From Luzula sylvatica (taxonomy: Eukaryota > Streptophyta > Magnoliopsida > Poales > Juncaceae), in assembly GCA_946800325.1 (NCBI GenBank), contig OX326956.1, positions 17,760,667-17,824,666 of the forward strand: a stretch of DNA of 64,000 nt, written 5' to 3'. A model generated the notes under the pieces. The model had not been told where the DNA came from and did no database searches. It saw only the letters and a program-made list of their open reading frames with translations. Below, in pieces: positions 63,014-64,000 of this stretch; the stretch's first letter is position 1; each line of letters begins with the position of its first letter. The position numbers were made by a program, and so were the translations under genes.

Positions 63014-64000
63014 TGATGTGAGGCAAATAAGGCACAAATTTGATGCTTAATTTAGGGATTTTAGCCCTTGTGAAGAGCAATTCTATATACTTTATTAATC
63101 ATATTTGAGATAACATGAATATTTCTTCACTAAGTGTGTTTTATTGCTTAATCACAGGAATTAGAAGGAATTTCTGGGAATTTGGAGAGTGTAGTTGTCT
63201 CCAACACGTCAAGAGGAGTGAAAACGGTATATTACACCGATATATTCGGTACATGAATGAGACGGGAGGCAAATAATTATCATGATATAAACTTACACAA
63301 AAGTCTACACGAAAACCACTCAATCCTTAGCCCTTATCCTGCCCACCTACCTTTGGTGGGAATTACCTCCTTACCCCCAATCCTCTCCATCAACTCGTGG
63401 CCAATAAGAAGACTCCATGAGTACTATAAATATGACCACAAGGGCCACAAGTTATTGACGTTCTTTTCACACTCTTTTACGCCCATTCTCCCATTCTCTC
63501 TCTCTCCCTCTTAAGCAAGTCCAAGAACTTTCAAGAACACACAAGAATTGCAACTACGAACGATAATTTTCTAAGATTGATCACCGAATAGAAGCTTACT
63601 TCATTCGGTGAATCGGTTTACACTTCGACAAAGATCGAGTTGCGAGGATTGAGGTGGAGCTTTCTTCATCCGAATCCATGCAAGCAAGGAGTCGAGCATT
63701 CGCTATTCCACTCGGGAGCTTTCTTCCAATTGGACTTCTTGCAATCTCGAGTTCACTCAACCGGTACGGAGCTTTCTTCGATTGGCGAGTGGATCGGTAC
63801 GAAAGGAAACGTTGTGTGAGGCGACTAGCTTTCTAGCATCTCAAGCAACGGAGAAGGCATCCAAGACGAGACTCGAAGCTTTCTTCATCTCTCTAGGTGT
63901 TTTCTTTCCTTTCTTGTAATTCTTGTAGTTTAAATTCGAAATTGGGTTTGTGTAAAGAATTCTCGGTTTAATGAATCTTTAGTTTCTTGTTTACTTGAAT
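63014..64000 (+). mobile_element. Probable LTR of a Ty3/gypsy-type element, running off the edge
   Basis: TGATGTGAGGCAAATAAGGC followed by GATGCTTAATTTAGGGATTT and a GTGTTTTATTGCTTAATCACAGG segment resembles the start of plant Athila/Tat-like gypsy LTRs. CTATAAATA near 63.42 kb would be its TATA box. The AGCTTTCTTC phrase recurs four times between 63.66 and 63.88 kb (GGAGCTTTCTTC, GAAGCTTTCTTC). No end or coding region is visible in the window. It could instead be the promoter/leader of a gene to the right. Confidence 0.4.

Noticed and set aside
62605..63016. Overlapping ORFs of 105 and 131 residues
   Set aside because: Lie within the LTR at 61772-62933 and its leader; no protein family resemblance.

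Overview
This is nuclear DNA of a flowering plant, most likely a eudicot. It is AT-rich, its genes are split by short GT-AG introns, and its spacers are packed with plant transposon families. Four host genes or gene pairs are clear: (1) an EH-domain endocytic protein of the AtEH/Pan1 type (minus strand, 3' end beyond the left edge); (2) a four-exon U-box/ARM E3 ubiquitin ligase of the PUB43/PUB44 (SAUL1) type (plus, 25746-28360); (3) a four-exon organellar-type adenylate kinase (minus, 29169-30371); (4) two paralogous two-exon plant defensin genes (minus, 32762-33119 and 48306-48678). A broken cysteine synthase (OAS-thiol-lyase) fragment lies at 23520-23940, and a 5' fragment of U2 snRNA lies inside a transposon at 54832.

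Layout. 1-4147: EH gene, with a MITE in one intron. 4.2-16.5 kb: gene-free array of diverged copies of a local repeat module, split by Helitron-like elements, a hAT MITE with 8-bp target-site duplication (TSD), a 1-kb foldback element with 9-bp TSD and an internally deleted hAT transposon. 16.5-21.1 kb: a terminal-inverted-repeat (TIR) element split by a Mutator-like element that still carries a long transposase ORF. 22-23.9 kb: a Tourist-like MITE and the cysteine synthase relic. 25-30.4 kb: the gene island with PUB and adenylate kinase genes. 31.4-50 kb: a direct duplication of about 2.8 kb carrying the defensin gene. The second copy has been stretched to 14.5 kb by a Helitron and a LINE; the LINE holds another Helitron, which holds a hAT MITE. 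50-64 kb: a further MITE, a solo LTR, a long-TIR Mutator-like element, a GC-rich hAT-like element, and a stack of nested, decayed LTR retrotransposons running off the right edge.

The host genes are unrelated single-copy loci and do not form a pathway. The main interest is the well-resolved transposon stratigraphy. Many insertions can be bounded to the base by TSDs, by comparison with unoccupied paralogous copies in this window, or (the Helitron in the LINE) by recovery of an open reading frame across the empty site. I found no convincing wholly new gene system. Coordinates and splice sites were read by eye and may be off by a few bases.
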